Positions 22,112 through 35,693 of a stretch of DNA of 64,000 bases are shown here, piece by piece; the stretch's first letter is position 1, and each line of letters starts with the position of its first letter. Both the position numbers and the translations under genes were made by a program. The notes beneath the pieces were generated by a model. It did no database searches and had not been told where the DNA came from. It saw only the letters and a list, made by a program, of their open reading frames with translations. Source of the stretch: Meconema thalassinum (lineage: Eukaryota; Arthropoda; Insecta; Orthoptera; Tettigoniidae); contig OX336389.2 in the NCBI GenBank assembly GCA_946902985.2, positions 150,401,099 through 150,465,098 of the forward strand, read 5' to 3'.

Positions 22112-22140
22112 GTAGGATTGGCGACCCTAAAACGTGGGGC
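22112..22140 (+). promoter_or_regulatory. Candidate tRNA primer-binding site, copy 1
   Basis: Just after the 5' LTR the sequence GTAGGATTGGCGACCCTAAA contains TGGCGACCC, a form typical of a site complementary to a tRNA 3' end (TGG...). It starts about 8 bp after the LTR end, a usual distance for gypsy elements. The primer tRNA was not identified. Confidence 0.4.
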
Positions 22141-22815
22141 ACGTTCAACAAAACTGGATTACCAGGTTGAACGCCAGTAGGATTGGCGCCGCAATTCGGT
22201 GGGGCTCGATCAGCAAAACATTGGATTACCAAGTTATTGCAGTAGCATTGGCACCGCAATTTTGTGGAGTGCTCGAATAACATTGGATTACCAAGTTATC
22301 GATGTCAATGGGATTGTGAAGACTCAAATAAAGAGGTTGATTCTTTGTTAGATGTCTTGGCCAATTGTAGAATTTGAGAGTGTGATTATATAGGGATTAA
22401 ATGTTGTGTTGTATTAGGAAAATTACACTCAGAAAAGATCAGATCTTATACAACATGAGAGAGGTTACATAGGCTGGAAACCTAGAAAAATCGCCTATGA
22501 TCTGGAGTCTTATTTTATTTGACCGGCTTATGACATGTTTAGTCATATTAAAGATAAAATTAAATTATTTGGATTGTAAATGTAAATTATTTGTGTTAGG
22601 ATATTTTAAAATGAACCAAAGAAATTTGAACATGTGCTTGAGTTTACTTCAACATGAAGTGTCTACGAAGGTTAATTATAAGGTAATTATAAGTTAGATT
22701 TAAGACAGAAAATTGCTCAAACTTTATATATGGTGAAAAATGTTGCTCAGATGTTGTTATTTTGCTCTGTTTGATGTATGTCCCTAAAGCAGTCTATTAT
22801 TGAAATATTATTGAA

Positions 22816-25262
22816 ATGGCAGATGAGAGTATGAGAATGATGTTGGAGGAGTTGAAAGCTAGCATGAATAACAGTATGAAGCAGATGATGGAGGAGAATT
22901 CTAGTAATGTTCTAGTAATATGTCTAGTAATATGTCTATTAGAATGGAGTAATATGCTAGTAATATGTCTGCTAATTTAAAAGCTAGCATGAATGAAAGC
23001 ATGAAGGAGATGGAAGCTAGGAATGCTAGTCGAACGAAGCAGATGCTGGATGAAAATTTGAAAGTTCTTCAGACCAGTTCTGCAAACTTAGAAAATGATA
23101 TGTCGCGTTTACAGATCAGTACCCAGGGAATCGAGAATGCTGTAACTGACATGCGCACAGACGTGTCCAATGTGCATAAAGATGTTTCAGATGTTAAGAC
23201 TGATGTTTCTAAGGTACAGAAAGATCTTACTATGTTGAATCTTGATGTTGCTAATGTCCGGGGTGATATTTCATGTGCTAGAGCAGAAGTAATTGTTGTT
23301 AGGAATGATGTTGCTACTGTACAAGATAAGGTAGAAGAGGTTCAAAGAGAGATTAAAAATGTTCGAACCGATGTGTCAAATGTTCAAGTAGACATAAATA
23401 ATATTCATTCTGATGTAAATGAGATGCAAAGCGACATCAATAAGATACAAGTAGAAGTGAATACAGTTTTTGTAGACATTGCTAAAGTTCAAACTGATGT
23501 TAATAAAGTTCGAGAAGAAATTGAAACTTCAAAAACGCTTTGTACTCGTAACATTAGTGCTTTAACAACTAGGTTGGTTGACGAGTCTGTTAGGACAACA
23601 GCTTCTTTAGCTGGATTAAAATATGATGTAGAGGTCATGAGAACCCAAGTCTTAGATCATAATCGTTTACTTAAGGAAGACATTGAAGTAGATATTGCGG
23701 AAATGTTAACTGCAAATGTAACGGTTTGGAAAGATGAATGGAACAGGTCAAGTGGGGAACATGTCACTCAGATTCAGGAGCGAATTGAACGAAAACTTGC
23801 CAGTACACAAGTAGACATAAATAATGAAGTAGTTCAAATTAGAAAGGATTTGAGTATAAGGATGGATTCGCTATCCGAAAAGCAGGTAGAGGATAGAACT
23901 CAAATAGGTCAGGACGTGCAAGCATTAAAGACCGCGTTAGAGGAAAAAATTCATAAGGTTGTCTCTGATGTCAATGAAACTACGAGCAAACTCCAGAATT
24001 TGAAACTAGGAGAAGCTAGCATGATGGAAACCTATAAAGAAGAGTTGATTAGGAAAGTCATCACGGAAATCACAGATAAGGATCCAGAAGGATTGACTTG
24101 TGAAGAGGATAGGAATTACGTCAGAAGATGTAACCTCGCTACAGAAGAGAGAGATATTAGTCCTGAGGAACGTATATCCAGATTTTGGGAAGAAGAAGAG
24201 GATAGGAATATTGAACCTGAATGGAAATATCGTGATAGTGGGAAGAATTATGTGGATCCATATCCGAGAAATGTGACAGTCATCCGAAACTTTGAGGACA
24301 AACCTCAAAAATTTAGTAATACTGATAGTCTAACACCGATAGAATATATCAGGAACCTTAAAGACTATTTTATTGAAGCTCATATTCCCAGAGAAAGAGA
24401 GATGAGAATCGTAGAAAGATATCTAGCTGGAGGACCCCTTGAATGGTTCTGAGCATTTCGGTACACTTTCAGTAATTTTGACGAATTTGCAGAGGCACTG
24501 ATAAAACGATTCTGGTCAATAGAAGCACAGAATTCATTAAGAGCTGAGGTATACTCGAGGAAGTATTCAGGTACTCTTCCAACACGGTACGCTGATTTCT
24601 TCACGAGCCAGTTATCGCGCTTGAGATTTTTGCAACCCCCATTGCCGACAGAGCAGTTGATAGATGCTATTTCTGTGGAAGTGAGAAGACTCATCATATC
24701 GTCAAATATCAGGGATTTGACCAGTATGGACGAACTATTGAGAAGGCTTGACTACACGAGTCCGATGCCAAATGTGGTTCAGAAAGGACAGAGGCACGAA
24801 TTCAAAGACATTAATACAGTCTACATGGGTCAAGTTCAGCAAACTGATAAGCCTGCCGATGAAGAGAAAACTGAAAATGTAGGTCCTCATAGGAATAATT
24901 ATTTTCGCAACAGATCACAAGGTTACCGTCCATATCAGCAAAGACGAGGCTGGAACAATAATAGAGGGAATTATAATAATGGAAGAGGTAGATACTACAA
25001 TAACCAGGGCTAGAATAGAAATAACCAGTACCAGAATCGAAATCAGAATTCTCAAGGTCAGGTTATGACACCCGACAAGTATCAAGAGAGAGAGAAAGAA
25101 AGTCAGCAGTATCTGAAGGAATTACGAGAAAAGGAAGCTGAAAACCAGAAGAAAAGACAGGATGTAGTGATCGATCCTGGTCCTTCTACAAGCCAGCAGG
25201 GGAACTTTGAGATTGGTAACACAAAAAAACGCCGATTTCTCAACGACAGTGAGAAACTATGA
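22816..25262 (+). pseudogene. gag: Gag, copy 1 (coiled-coil rich, two in-frame stops)
   Basis: Gag forms the particle that packages element RNA. One frame spans 22965-25262, broken only by TGA at 24450 and TAG at 25011. A start 149 nt earlier (22816, MADESMRMMLEEL) is in another frame, separated by a TCTAGTAATATG mini-repeat. Residues about 35-190 of the 22965 frame are a run of seven-residue repeats (DVSNVHK, DVSDVKT, DVSKVQK and so on), predicting a long coiled coil. A capsid-like part follows (TPIEYIRNLKDYF, then NFDEFAEALIKRFWS after the TGA). The end is Asn/Gly/Arg/Tyr rich (GWNNNRGNYNNGRGRYY) and replaces the usual CCHC knuckle. Both stops could be Trp codons changed by one base. Confidence 0.8.
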
Positions 25263-28200
25263 ATGCATTGCCACACCAAACCTAATTACCATTAATGAAA
25301 TTTACGAAGTAACTGATGAGGATTTATTAGAAGAGAGGGGAATCGTCAAAGAGGAAAGACCATGTGCCTTACCTATTATTTCTGTACTGATAGATGGCCA
25401 ACAGTACAAAGCTCTTATGGATACCGGCGCAATTATTTCTATCATTTCCGATGAATGCTATCAAAGTCTGTTAAAAGGAGAAAACATGACAGTTTTACCT
25501 GTTTCTACCGTCAAAGTGAGAGGAATTTTCCAAGACAAGGCAGTGAAATGCAAGATCCAAGTGTTGTTGAACTTTGAAATTAATGGAAGGAATTATGTAC
25601 AGATCTTTATTGTGGCGAACAAGATCCATTTCGATATTGTGCTAGGAATCGATTTTATATCGAAAGTTGGAGCCATTATTGATATGAAGAATAGGATTAT
25701 TAGCTTTAATGATGGGTACATGATCACAGAAGAGATCGAAGAACAGGACGGGAAAAACAGTCTGGAGATAGACCTTAGGGAAGAGATTTTAAATACCATT
25801 ACCAATGAAGTGGAGAATCTAACAGAAATACCCAGTAGAAAAACTGAAGGATTTGAAGAAATTCAGGGGGAATTTGAGGATTTGATAAAGGAATTCCAAG
25901 ATATTTTTGATGAAAAGCCTGGATTGATTAAAGACTATAAGTATAAAATAAGGCTGACTGATGAAACCCCTTACCAAAAGAGAATATACCCCATACCTGA
26001 GAAATACTACCAAGAAGTACGAGGGTTGATCAGAAAAATGGAGGTAGACGGGATTATTAAAAAACAGGCGTCGTCTTACATAAACCCCATCACTGTAGTC
26101 AAGAAAAGTAATGGTCAGATACGTCTTTGTCTCGATGCTCGGACCATCAACTTAAAGATTCTTCCAGAAAATGACCGACCACCTAAGATTAGAGATCTGC
26201 TTAGAAAGTTCAAAGGGAGAGCATGTTTCAGTGTTCTTGACTTGACATCTTCGTTTTACCAAGTTCAACTGGAAGAAGAAAGTATGCAGTACACTGGATT
26301 CTTATTTGACCAGACGTCATGGGTCTTCGTGAGAATGCCTTTTGGAATGGTCAACAGTGGACCAGCACTTATTCGAGCACTTGATAGTAAGCTCACTGAC
26401 GAAGTAAAGGAAAATGTAATCTGCTACATTGACGATTTAATTCTATCTTCACCCAACGCCGCAGAACATTTAGTGCATTTGAGAAAGTTGTTTGAAAATT
26501 TAAGGGAGGCCAATATCAAGGTCAATTTTGGAAAATGTCAATTCTTGATGAAGGAGATCAACTACTTGGGGCATACTATTGATAAGGATGGATATCATCC
26601 AAACATGCAGAAAGTAGAGGCGATCACAAGGTTCCCAAAGCCAACTAAGGTGAAACAAGTCAGAGAATTTGTAGGCGCATGCCAATTCATCAGCAGCCAC
26701 TGTCCGAGATACTCTGAAATTATGGCTCCTCTGTATGACTTACTCAAGAAGAATAATAGATGGAAATGGAGTACCGCAGCAGACGACGCTTTTGAGAAAG
26801 CAAAGGAGATGCTCAGAAACAACGTTAAACTGGAGTACCCAGACTTTGAGAAGGTGTTCTATATTGAGTCTGATGCATCAAGAATAGGCATTAGTGCAGT
26901 CTTATACCAAAAAGACGAGGCAGGCAACAAGCACTACATTGCGTTCACTAGTCGGAAGTTAAAGAAACACGAGGAAAACTACTTTACGACCGAACTAGAA
27001 GCGTTAGCTTTTGTAACAGCTTTGCAAGCGTGGAAAAAAATGCTGCTGGGACACAAGGTTATCATTATTACAGATCACAAAGCACTTCAGTTTATGCTGC
27101 AAACTGACATGTCTAGTGATAGATTGACACGTTGGGCTTTGTTCACCCAACAGTTTAACGCCACTATCGTCCATCAGCCTGGGAAAGACAACTTACTGGC
27201 TGATGCTTTATCACGTAACCCTATCAAAAATGTGCAGATACACCATGTACAATTGGAGCAGCAAGATCAAGAGACCGTTAGGAGGTTAGCCCGAATCGGT
27301 GTGTCACAGAAGAGACACGCTCCAATTAGGAAAATGTACAGGTTCCTTAAGGGTTACATGGACAATACTGATGTTGACTATGCAGCTACACAGAGAGATT
27401 CACGACACTTTGTCTTGAGTGGAGACATTGTATGTAAGTATGCTGACTCTGCGCATACAAAGCTCCGAATAGTCGTGCCACCTAAACTTGTTGTCAATTT
27501 AGTGTGGGTAGCTCATCACGCAACTGGACATGCAGGTCTGGATAAAACTCTTGATACTCTTAAAGAGAGGTTTATTTGGACTAACATGCGCTCCAGCATT
27601 GCTAATGTCATTCGTTCATGTGATAAATGTCAAAGTATGCTTCCGCTCTATTAAAAGGAAAACCTAAGGCTATGATCCCCTCTAAACCAAATGAACTCAT
27701 GGCGACGGACATATTTGGCCCCTGTCCGAAGGGATACCAGGGTAATCAGTTCCTGTTGGTTACCGTGGATGTCTTCTCGAAATTTGTAACAATGAGTCCC
27801 ATGCAAAAAGCTAACACGAGGAACGTTGTAAACAGACTGGAACATGCTGTATTTCCAAAAGCTGGTAAACCAGAATATCTACTATCGGATCATGGAGCTC
27901 AGTTTACATCCTTAGAATTTACTGCAGATATGGAAAGGCTTGGTATTAAGCACATATTTTCAAGCGTGCGCTATCCGGAATCGAATTCTTCAGAAAGATA
28001 TATGGCTGAATTTTCGAAATTTTGTCGAATTTTCTGTCCGAATGATCATTCTGGTTGGGTGAGATTTGTAACCCTTATTGAGGAATGTCTAAATTCTACA
28101 GCGCAGGAGAGCACAGGAGAAGTGACAATGCGACTTCATCTAGGAAGAAACCCAGAAAGGCCGTGGGACAATCTTTTCAACCACGTTCCTAGAGATCCCG

Positions 28201-28520
28201 ACCTAGGAAGGCAGCAGAGAATAGACAGAGCGAAAGAACAACTCCAGAAAGCAGCACAAAAACGACTGAAAAGAGTAGCTGGAAAACGTTTTGGTGCTCC
28301 CTTAGAAATTGGAAATCTGGTATTACTACCCAGACCTGTCAAGGCTGATGTAAGTAAGAAAATCTATCCCAAGTTTGGAATAGTGTTTATGGGTCCGTTC
28401 AGAATTACGAATGCTTATGGAAACAACTGTTATGAACTCTACGATGATGAGAATAATGTCGTATATGGCAAGTTCAATGCTGGAAACTTGAAGAAATATC
28501 ATACAAGAGTAAGCCAATAA
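25207..28520 (+). pseudogene. pol: Pol, copy 1: protease, RT, RNase H, integrase (one frameshift)
   Basis: Segment 25207-27654 (815 codons) overlaps the end of gag by 56 nt in the +1 frame. It holds an aspartic protease (LMDTGA, about residue 70), reverse transcriptase (FSVLDLTSSFYQV, then YIDD at about 407), RNase H (ESDASRIG at about 553; TDHKALQ) and the integrase HHCC finger (HHATGH at about 768, CDKCQ at about 804). The frame ends at 27654. The integrase core and GPY-like end continue in the -1 frame (27627-28520), with the catalytic set as TDIFGP, SDHGAQF and SERYMAE, then YPKFGIVFMGPF. The shift sits at an A-run (GTCAAAG) and is present in copy 2, so it predates the duplication. Domain order PR-RT-RH-IN is Ty3/gypsy. 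Confidence 0.9.
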
Positions 28521-28597
28521 TAATTCAATTTCGTGTTTAAGTGAATTCAGATACTTATAACACAGAGTTTAAAAACAATTTGCAACTGTTTTTAAAA

Positions 28598-28613
28598 CGT
28601 GGTGAAGGGAGAA
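28598..28613 (+). promoter_or_regulatory. Polypurine tract before LTR 2
   Basis: GTGGTGAAGGGAGAA ends directly at the LTR start TG (28614). Purine runs at this place prime plus-strand synthesis. The same sequence precedes LTR 3 (39030-39045). Confidence 0.75.
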
Positions 28614-31600
28614 TGCCCCCGTAAATTGAATTATAGTGAGACCACGGTGGCTGTATTGGCAAATATGAATAAAGTTATGGCTGTCATAGTTGTGACGTGG
28701 ATATTCATGACGTAGGCACGGATGACGAAGACTTTATGCAAGTGGGCTGGTTGAACTGAGATTCTTGGTGACGTCATGATTTTGTTCGAGAAAGATCTGA
28801 GATTTACGACGCAGTCGCAAGGAAACGTGGAATTGTGCTGAGGAAGAAGTTACGCTATTGGAGGAGAGCCTCGAACCAATGAATGATAGTTTGGAGGGAG
28901 ACGGAGATTACTGAAACTACCATATTTAATTACTTTTGGAATGCAGAATTGTGGAAATCTATTTTCAGTTATGGCATTGATTTGGAATTTTGAAGAAATT
29001 ATTTTTGAGTTTTTGAAATTTGAAAATCCGTCAAGTATAGCCAAAGTTAGAACTTCCAGTAATGACGGAGAAACAAGCTATGGAAGGGATGGATACGCCC
29101 CTTAAGAAGTTGATAAAAGGCCTTGCACAGCAGAGAGAAGCTCTGATATCTCATTTTCTCGTGTCTTATAGTGGGTTTTCTGATTATCATATTGTCAGAC
29201 GTCGAGTGATTCAGTGAAGCAAGTCGTCTTTAGCGTGTGGTAAAGCCCACCGCATTGAACGAGCACGGAGCAGTGCAGCAGTTCCATTTTACGGTTTTTG
29301 AAACTAGGCGAAGTTGAAACGCACACATAAACGAGTCTACAGGATAAAATATCAAGAGTTAGTGACTGCCTTTAAGCTAATTCTATTGTGCATTACAGTA
29401 TTAAAGTGTGTAGTAAAGTTGAACATTTTCACGATTATAATTTGGAAGATATTGGCATTTTAAGACTGCAGACAAAAGTGATTTTCTCGCCACCTGAGAA
29501 GCACTTTTATAACACCACATTCTACGCTACGGCTGACACGTGTATTGCAACGGTGATACAGAATATTGCATTTGGTCATACAACGCTACATTCTACAATG
29601 CAACATTATAATCTGGCAGTACTTTCGACTATTATTTTAACAAAAGTGGAGATGGAAGACTAAATCTTTAATGCAATTGGGACATATATCAATGGAGTGA
29701 AATAGCAGCATGGAACTTCGCTAATCGTCTTTCTACAAAAGCGAGCATGTAGTGAACATCCAACTACACTCATGCATCGTAGTCCAACGCTGAATTATAT
29801 CAAATGGCAGTGGAAATATTTTCATACTCTACAATTATGAACATTTCTGCGGAAATAATTGCAATAAACTTCATGGCGAATTGCTACCAGAACTTCAGGG
29901 AACTATCAAGAGAGGCCAGGGTAGACCCGGCTCACAAAGAAGAGTTTTGCCAGAAGGATGTCTATCGTCTACACGGATCAGTGCAATTTCCGGAGGAGGA
30001 AGCAGTTCTATTCTCCGAGGGCGCTGGTTCCAGGTTCGAGGTCGGAGCACATCTTTACGTTGGTGAAATGGAACTAACAGCAGTCTTCTTTGGAAGATTT
30101 TCCTCTAGAACTTCAATCAACAGATAAGGTAGTCGTGAACGTTTCTTGTTTTATTTGAGCCATTTAGCGATATCTGAGCAACCATTTTTCCCGTATTTTC
30201 TGTCCCATATATTTTGCCCCATATTCTTGCTTGATATTTCTGTACTCCGTACACTTTGATGATTTATGCCTTTTTCGACGATTTTTTTGAGACATTGTTA
30301 TGTCATTGGCATATTTAAATATTTTTGGATCAGTTGAGACTGATATTATATATTATTTCAGTAATTTGCATATTTTTGTAGTCACGATTTGACTGTAAAG
30401 TTAACGATTTTCTATGGCAAATTTGAATTCAGACAGAGTGTCATTTTATTAAAGTAATTCTATTCAGTAAATTACTTTGACCAATTTTCTGTCATCCTCA
30501 AGAAAGAAGAATAATTAAAAGATTTTAGAGCGTTAAAATCTATTACTGTATCGACGATCTTGGAAATACTAGTCGTTTTATGAACATGATTGCAACATTG
30601 ACATTTATCGTCAGTTCTGAAATACCATTGCATTATAGACAATTTTATGAAATATAAACTTTGATTACGATTTATTGAATACACTATAGTAATGAACATT
30701 TGATAGGAGTTTTTCTCAATTCTAGATTGGAACAATAATGTTTGCATTCCACAGTCTAATTGGATTCTATTCGATTATTTATGCAGTTTAGATGAACTTT
30801 GATTGAAGATAGTATTTTTATACTGCGATACTTTGAAGATATTAATCTCAATTTTGATAGACCAGGGAGGCGTGTCTAATCGTATTTGCTATTAAATTTA
30901 TTTGTGATTGGCAAATTTTTACTTCATATCGATTCATGAATGAAACCCACGAAGGTTAAATATAACAACAGTTTTGATACAATTAATGAATATAAGAATT
31001 TTTAAAGTGGAACTATGGATGTATAATCGTTAGTTCAGTGGACGTGTAAAAGTCGCTGATGAATAATGCCCTTGAATAAGTGAAGGAGATTCCCACAGTA
31101 ATATTAATGAAGTTGAATTTATAAGTGGAGGTTTTTGTATGTATTGTGGAAGATTTTGATGCCATATATATGGAGATATATGATGAGTTCTGGGCCTATT
31201 TTGTGCAATTTTGTGCGTTTTGAGCGAGGTATTTTTCCGCTGAGTATATTGTCCAGGTCCTTTGAAAATTAATGATGTGAAGTTGCTGTTAAAATTAACA
31301 AGAGTGTTTAAATAATTTGAGATAACGATTTTGAATGGAGGTTACCGTCACAAATAATAATAATAATAATTATTAAACCTTATTAAACCTGAATGTATAA
31401 TTTAAATATAACTAACCTTCATTGGTCGATTATATCAACACGATTTAAGTAATTATCAACCGGATAGACGTGTGGTTTAATGTATTTCTAAAATAAATAA
31501 TATAAATATTGTAAATAATTATGTAAATATCTTTAATAATAATTTGATATGAAAGGGATTAATAGAGGCTTGTATAAATTTTTCAATTGTCGTTTGACAA

Positions 31601-32542
31601 TGTTATAAACAATTTATAATTGTTATAAATAATTAATGAACAATTTGTTATAAACAATTTAAAATGTTATTATACTCTAAACAACGCTAGTTAAACAATT
31701 GGATTAACAATTAAACAAGGTTTGGGATTATTAGAGTAATCCAGTAATATTTGATTGGAGCATTTAAAAGATTTGCGTGATAATATTTGAGTTGAGTTGA
31801 GGACATTTAAAGTGTTTTGAAAAGGAGCTAGGCTCTGAGGTAACTAGCATATGCTAACGTTGGCTGGACAGGTGGGTCCATTTGACGATGCGAGCATGCA
31901 ACATGGTGTAGGGTGTATCGCAGCTGGCCAGACAACTGTATGACAGAGGCCAAGGTCACCTACATAGCAGCCTTGCAGTTATAAATAAAATGTGATGTTT
32001 ATGAAAAAGGAAAACAATTGCTACATGTCTCGTCCCAACTCCCTTATCCATCCCAAGTGTATTATTATTATTACATTCTTTTGAGCTAGAAAGCTGAAAT
32101 TTTGTATGCAAAGTCTACAAGTCCTACAGGAGGACATGATTATATTGACAATGGCTTCTGATCGCCACGTTTATTTTGTTGTTCAATTTTTGTTATATTA
32201 TTCCTTTATGTGAAATAAATCATTGTACAGTTTAAAGTTTCTTGTTTCCGTTTTGGTTCATTTTAAATATCATGGTGGAGGTTATTGTGAGGGCATACTT
32301 TAAGTGATCCAGTTGGCAACCCAGACCCGAGATTAATTTGAATAGGCAATTAAAGGTAAGTATGAACCCCCGTATATTTTGGTGTGTTCCACAATATTTT
32401 CTTGTTAACTACTGTGCTCTAATCTCGATAGTATCTGTCAGTGCCATTTTCATTGATGTAGCTGTGCCGGTGCGATTGATTATTGGCAATCCGATTGAGG
32501 GGGCGGATATCTGACAGCCTACTATCCGGGTTAACGGGGACA
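28614..32542 (+). repeat. LTR 2 (middle, shared), 3929 bp
   Basis: Same termini as the other LTRs. It shares with LTR 3, against LTR 1, the extra 16 bp near 30887 and several single-base states (for example CTTAAGAAG, where LTR 1 has CTTATGAAG). It also has private changes, such as ATAAAATATC at about 29345. It has no target duplication of its own, as expected of a recombinant or shared LTR. Confidence 0.9.
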
Positions 32543-33246
32543 GTAGGATTGGCGACCCTAAAACGTGGGGCACGTTCAACAAAACTGGATTACCAGGTTG
32601 AACGCCAGTAGGATTGGCGCCGCAATTCGGTGGGGCTCGATCAGCAAAACATTGGATTACCAAGTTATTGCAGTAGCATTGGCACCGCAATTTTGTGGAG
32701 TGCTCGAATAACATTGGATTACCAAGTTATCGATGTCAATGGGATTGTGAAGACTCAAATAAAGAGGTTGATTCTTTGTTAGATGTCTTGGCCAATTGTA
32801 GAATTTGAGAGTGTGATTATATAGGGATTAAATGTTGTGTTGTATTAGGAAAATTACACTCAGAAAAGATCAGATCTTATACAACTTGAGAGAGGTTAAA
32901 TAGGCTGGAAACCTAGAAAATTCGCCTATGATCTGGAGTCTTATTTTATTTGACCGGCTTATGACATGTTTAGTCATATTAAAGATAAAATTAAATTATT
33001 TGGATTGTAAATGTAAATTATTTGTGTCAGGATATTTTAAAATGAACCAAAGAAATTTGAACATGTGCTTGAGTTTACTTCAACATGAAGTGTCTACGAA
33101 GGTTAATTATAAGGTAATTATAAGTTAGATTTAAGACAGAAAATTGCTCAAACTTTATATATGGTGAAAAATGTTGCTCAGATGTTGTTATTTTGCTCTG
33201 TTTGATGTATGTCCCTAAAGCAGTCTATTATTGAAATATTATTGAA

Positions 33247-35693
33247 ATGGCAGATGAGAGTATGAGAATGATGTTGGAGGAGTTGAAAGCTAGCATGAAT
33301 AACAGTATGAAGCAGATGATGGAGGAGAATTCTAGTAATATTCTAGTAATATGTCTAGTAATATGTCTATTAGAATGGAGTAATATGCTAGTAATATGTC
33401 TGCTAATTTAAAAGCTAGCATGAATGAAAGCATGAAGGAGATGGAAGCTAGGAATGCTAGTCGAACGAAGCAGATGCTGGATGAAAATTTGAAAGTTCTT
33501 CAGACCAGTTCTGCAAACTTAGAAAATGATATGTCGCGTTTACAGATCAGTACCCAGGGAATCGAGAATGCTGTAACTGACATGCGCACAGACGTGTCCA
33601 ATGTGCATAAAGATGTTTCAGATGTTAAGACTGATGTTTCTAAGGTACAGAAAGATCTTACTATGTTGAATCTTGATGTTGCTAATGTCCGGGGTGATAT
33701 TTCATGTGCTAGAGCAGAAGTAATTGTTGTTAGGAATGATGTTGCTACTGTACAAGATAAGGTAGAAGAGGTTCAAAGAGAGATTAAAAATGTTCGAACC
33801 GATGTGTCAAATGTTCAAGTAGACATAAATAATATTCATTCTGATGTAAATGAGATGCAAAGCGACATCAATAAGATACAAGTAGAAGTGAATACAGTTT
33901 TTGTAGACATTGCTAAAGTTCAAACTGATGTTAATAAAGTTCGAGAAGAAATTGAAACTTCAAAAACGCTTTGTACTCGTAACATTAGTGCTTTAACAAC
34001 TAGGTTGGTTGACGAGTCTGTTAGGACAACAGCTTCTTTAGCTGGATTAAAATATGATGTAGAGGTCATGAGAACCCAAGTCTTAGATCATAATCGTTTA
34101 CTTAAGGAAGACATTGAAGTAGATATTGCGGAAATGTTAACTGCAAATGTAACGGTTTGGAAAGATGAATGGAACAGGTCAAGTGGGGAACATGTCACTC
34201 AGATTCAGGAGCGAATTGAACGAAAACTTGCCAGTACACAAGTAGACATAAATAATGAAGTAGTTCAAATTAGAAAGGATTTGAGTATAAGGATGGATTC
34301 GCTATCCGAAAAGCAGGTAGAGGATAGAACTCAAATAGGTCAGGACGTGCAAGCATTAAAGACCGCGTTAGAGGAAAAAATTCATAAGGTTGTCTCTGAT
34401 GTCAATGAAACTACGAGCAAACTCCAGAATTTGAAACTAGGAGAAGCTAGCATGATGGAAACCTATAAAGAAGAGTTGATTAGGAAAGTCATCACGGAAA
34501 TCACAGATAAGGATCCAGAAGGATTGACTTGTGAAGAGGATAGGAATTACGTCAGAAGATGTAACCTCGCTACAGAAGAGAGAGATATTAGTCCTGAGGA
34601 ACGTATATCCAGATTTTGGGAAGAAGAAGAGGATAGGAATATTGAACCTGAATGGAAATATCGTGATAGTGGGAAGAATTATGTGGATCCATATCCGAGA
34701 AATGTGACAGTCATCCGAAACTTTGAGGACAAACCTCAAAAATTTAGTAATACTGATAGTCTAACACCGATAGAATATATCAGGAACCTTAAAGACTATT
34801 TTATTGAAGCTCATATTCCCAGAGAAAGAGAGATGAGAATCGTAGAAAGATATCTAGCTGGAGGACCCCTTGAATGGTTCTGAGCATTTCGGTACACTTT
34901 CAGTAATTTTGACGAATTTGCAGAGGCACTGATAAAACGATTCTGGTCAATAGAAGCACAGAATTCATTAAGAGCTGAGGTATACTCGAGGAAGTATTCA
35001 GGTACTCTTCCAACACGGTACGCTGATTTCTTCACGAGCCAGTTATCGCGCTTGAGATTTTTGCAACCCCCATTGCCGACAGAGCAGTTGATAGATGCTA
35101 TTTCTGTGGAAGTGAGAAGACTCATCATATCGTCAAATATCAGGGATTTGACCAGTATGGACGAACTATTGAGAAGGCTTGACTACACGAGTCCGATGCC
35201 AAATGTGGTTCAGAAAGGACAGAGGCACGAATTCAAAGACATTAATACAGTCTACATGGGTCAAGTTCAGCAAACTGATAAGCCTGCCGATGAAGAGAAA
35301 ACTGAAAATGTAGGTCCTCATAGGAATAATTATTTTCGCAACAGATCACAAGGTTACCGTCCATATCAGCAAAGACGAGGCTGGAACAATAATAGAGGGA
35401 ATTATAATAATGGAAGAGGTAGATACTACAATAACCAGGGCTAGAATAGAAATAACCAGTACCAGAATCGAAATCAGAATTCTCAAGGTCAGGTTATGAC
35501 ACCCGACAAGTATCAAGAGAGAGAGAAAGAAAGTCAGCAGTATCTGAAGGAATTACGAGAAAAGGAAGCTGAAAACCAGAAGAAAAGACAGGATGTAGTG
35601 ATCGATCCTGGTCCTTCTACAAGCCAGCAGGGGAACTTTGAGATTGGTAACACAAAAAAACGCCGATTTCTCAACGACAGTGAGAAACTATGA
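33247..35693 (+). pseudogene. gag: Gag, copy 2 (same lesions as copy 1)
   Basis: Nearly identical to copy 1. The main frame is 33396-35693, with the same TGA (34881) and TAG (35442) and the same offset of the upstream ATG at 33247. One visible difference is TCTAGTAATATTC in the upstream mini-repeat, where copy 1 has GTTC. Heptad coiled coil, capsid-like part and Asn/Gly/Arg-rich end are unchanged. Shared nonsense codons show that the copies descend from one already damaged element, unless both stops are read through. Confidence 0.8.

Noticed and set aside
28521..28613. An env gene that would make the gypsy element retrovirus-like
   Set aside because: Only about 90 bp separate the pol stop from the LTR, which leaves no room for one.
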